A stretch of 64,000 nt of DNA from Neisseria chenwenguii (GTDB taxonomy: Bacteria > Pseudomonadota > Gammaproteobacteria > Burkholderiales > Neisseriaceae): positions 496,001 to 560,000 of the forward strand of contig NZ_CP022278.1 of NCBI RefSeq assembly GCF_002216145.1. The letters run 5' to 3'. The translations under genes and the position numbers were made by a program. Below, piece after piece: positions 63,945 through 64,000 of this stretch. Below the pieces are notes generated by a model. The model was given only the letters and a program-made list of their open reading frames with translations, was not told the origin of the DNA and did not search any database. Within the stretch, counting starts at the first letter, position 1. Each line of letters opens with the position of its first letter.

Positions 63945-64000
63945 ATTTCCATCCGTCCCGTTTTGCGGCGTTTTCCCAACCGCAGAAGGCCGTCTGAAAA

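Overview
The window looks like the chromosome of a commensal or animal-associated Neisseria species. The main reason is the very dense 12-base DNA uptake sequence AGGCCGTCTGAA (AG-DUS dialect, with ATGCCGTCTGAA as a minority form), found between genes, as inverted pairs acting as terminators, and inside genes. Correia-like elements, dRS3/NIME repeats, an IS1016-type insertion sequence, PilZ, and proteins close to known neisserial ones point the same way. Species is not claimed. Most of the DNA is GC-rich and densely coding; the exceptions are two AT-rich islands.

Layout. 1-5.3 kb: 5' part of a Tat-exported formate dehydrogenase alpha subunit with Cys in place of selenocysteine, a thioredoxin-like lipoprotein, and uvrC. 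5.3-10.5 kb: alr, a frameshifted IS1016-type element, and a membrane GTPase pair (DUF3482/DUF2868). 10.7-19.8 kb: two small conserved proteins, nhaD-type antiporter, a lipid-type metallo-beta-lactamase-fold hydrolase, radC, putrescine transporter potGHI without a binding protein, and a glutathione S-transferase. 19.9-23.3 kb: small membrane protein, a Cys-rich small gene, feoA-feoB and a FeoB-associated Cys-rich protein. 23.3-31.9 kb: envelope and nucleotide genes (hldD, hldA, pyrF, lldD, adk, kdsB, a Trm112-like gene, lpxK), with a broken zeta-type toxin-antitoxin unit between hldD and hldA.

31.9-35.3 kb and 42.8-44.3 kb are the unusual part. They are AT-rich islands carrying at least twelve short genes for peptides with double-glycine leaders (endings such as ELENVSGG, ELEDVSGG, ELEKVAGG), as in class II bacteriocins, microcins and peptide pheromones. 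A 636-bp module is present three times (start 32017, 34372, 42874). Each copy encodes the same 40-residue GG peptide and sits just upstream of another GG-peptide gene. Copies 1 and 3 stay the same through the leader of that next gene and diverge only after the GG site, as if cores were swapped behind a constant promoter-leader cassette. No peptidase-containing ABC exporter is in the window. A 32-residue membrane peptide and a lipoprotein are the only immunity candidates.

35.4-48.6 kb: xseA, pssA, two TauE-type membrane proteins, a disrupted kbp/ygaU gene, a DUF333 lipoprotein gene with a nonsense codon, tatD-pilZ-holB, then recJ, darP and pmbA. 48.6-57.4 kb: a sugar permease (gluP-like), pyrD, a Sel1-repeat protein, a divergent Nramp-type transporter, an aspartate/aromatic aminotransferase. 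56.7-60 kb: thiamine salvage genes thiM-thiD-thiE behind a TPP riboswitch with its own terminator, separated from thiM by a NIME repeat. 60.1-63.9 kb: a complete Leloir operon galK-galT-galE whose proteins are of the Gram-positive type, suggesting old transfer. Several genes (IS transposase, zeta toxin, kbp, Cys-rich gene near feo) are broken by one-base changes in short homopolymers or GG runs, so either recent decay or base-calling errors should be considered.
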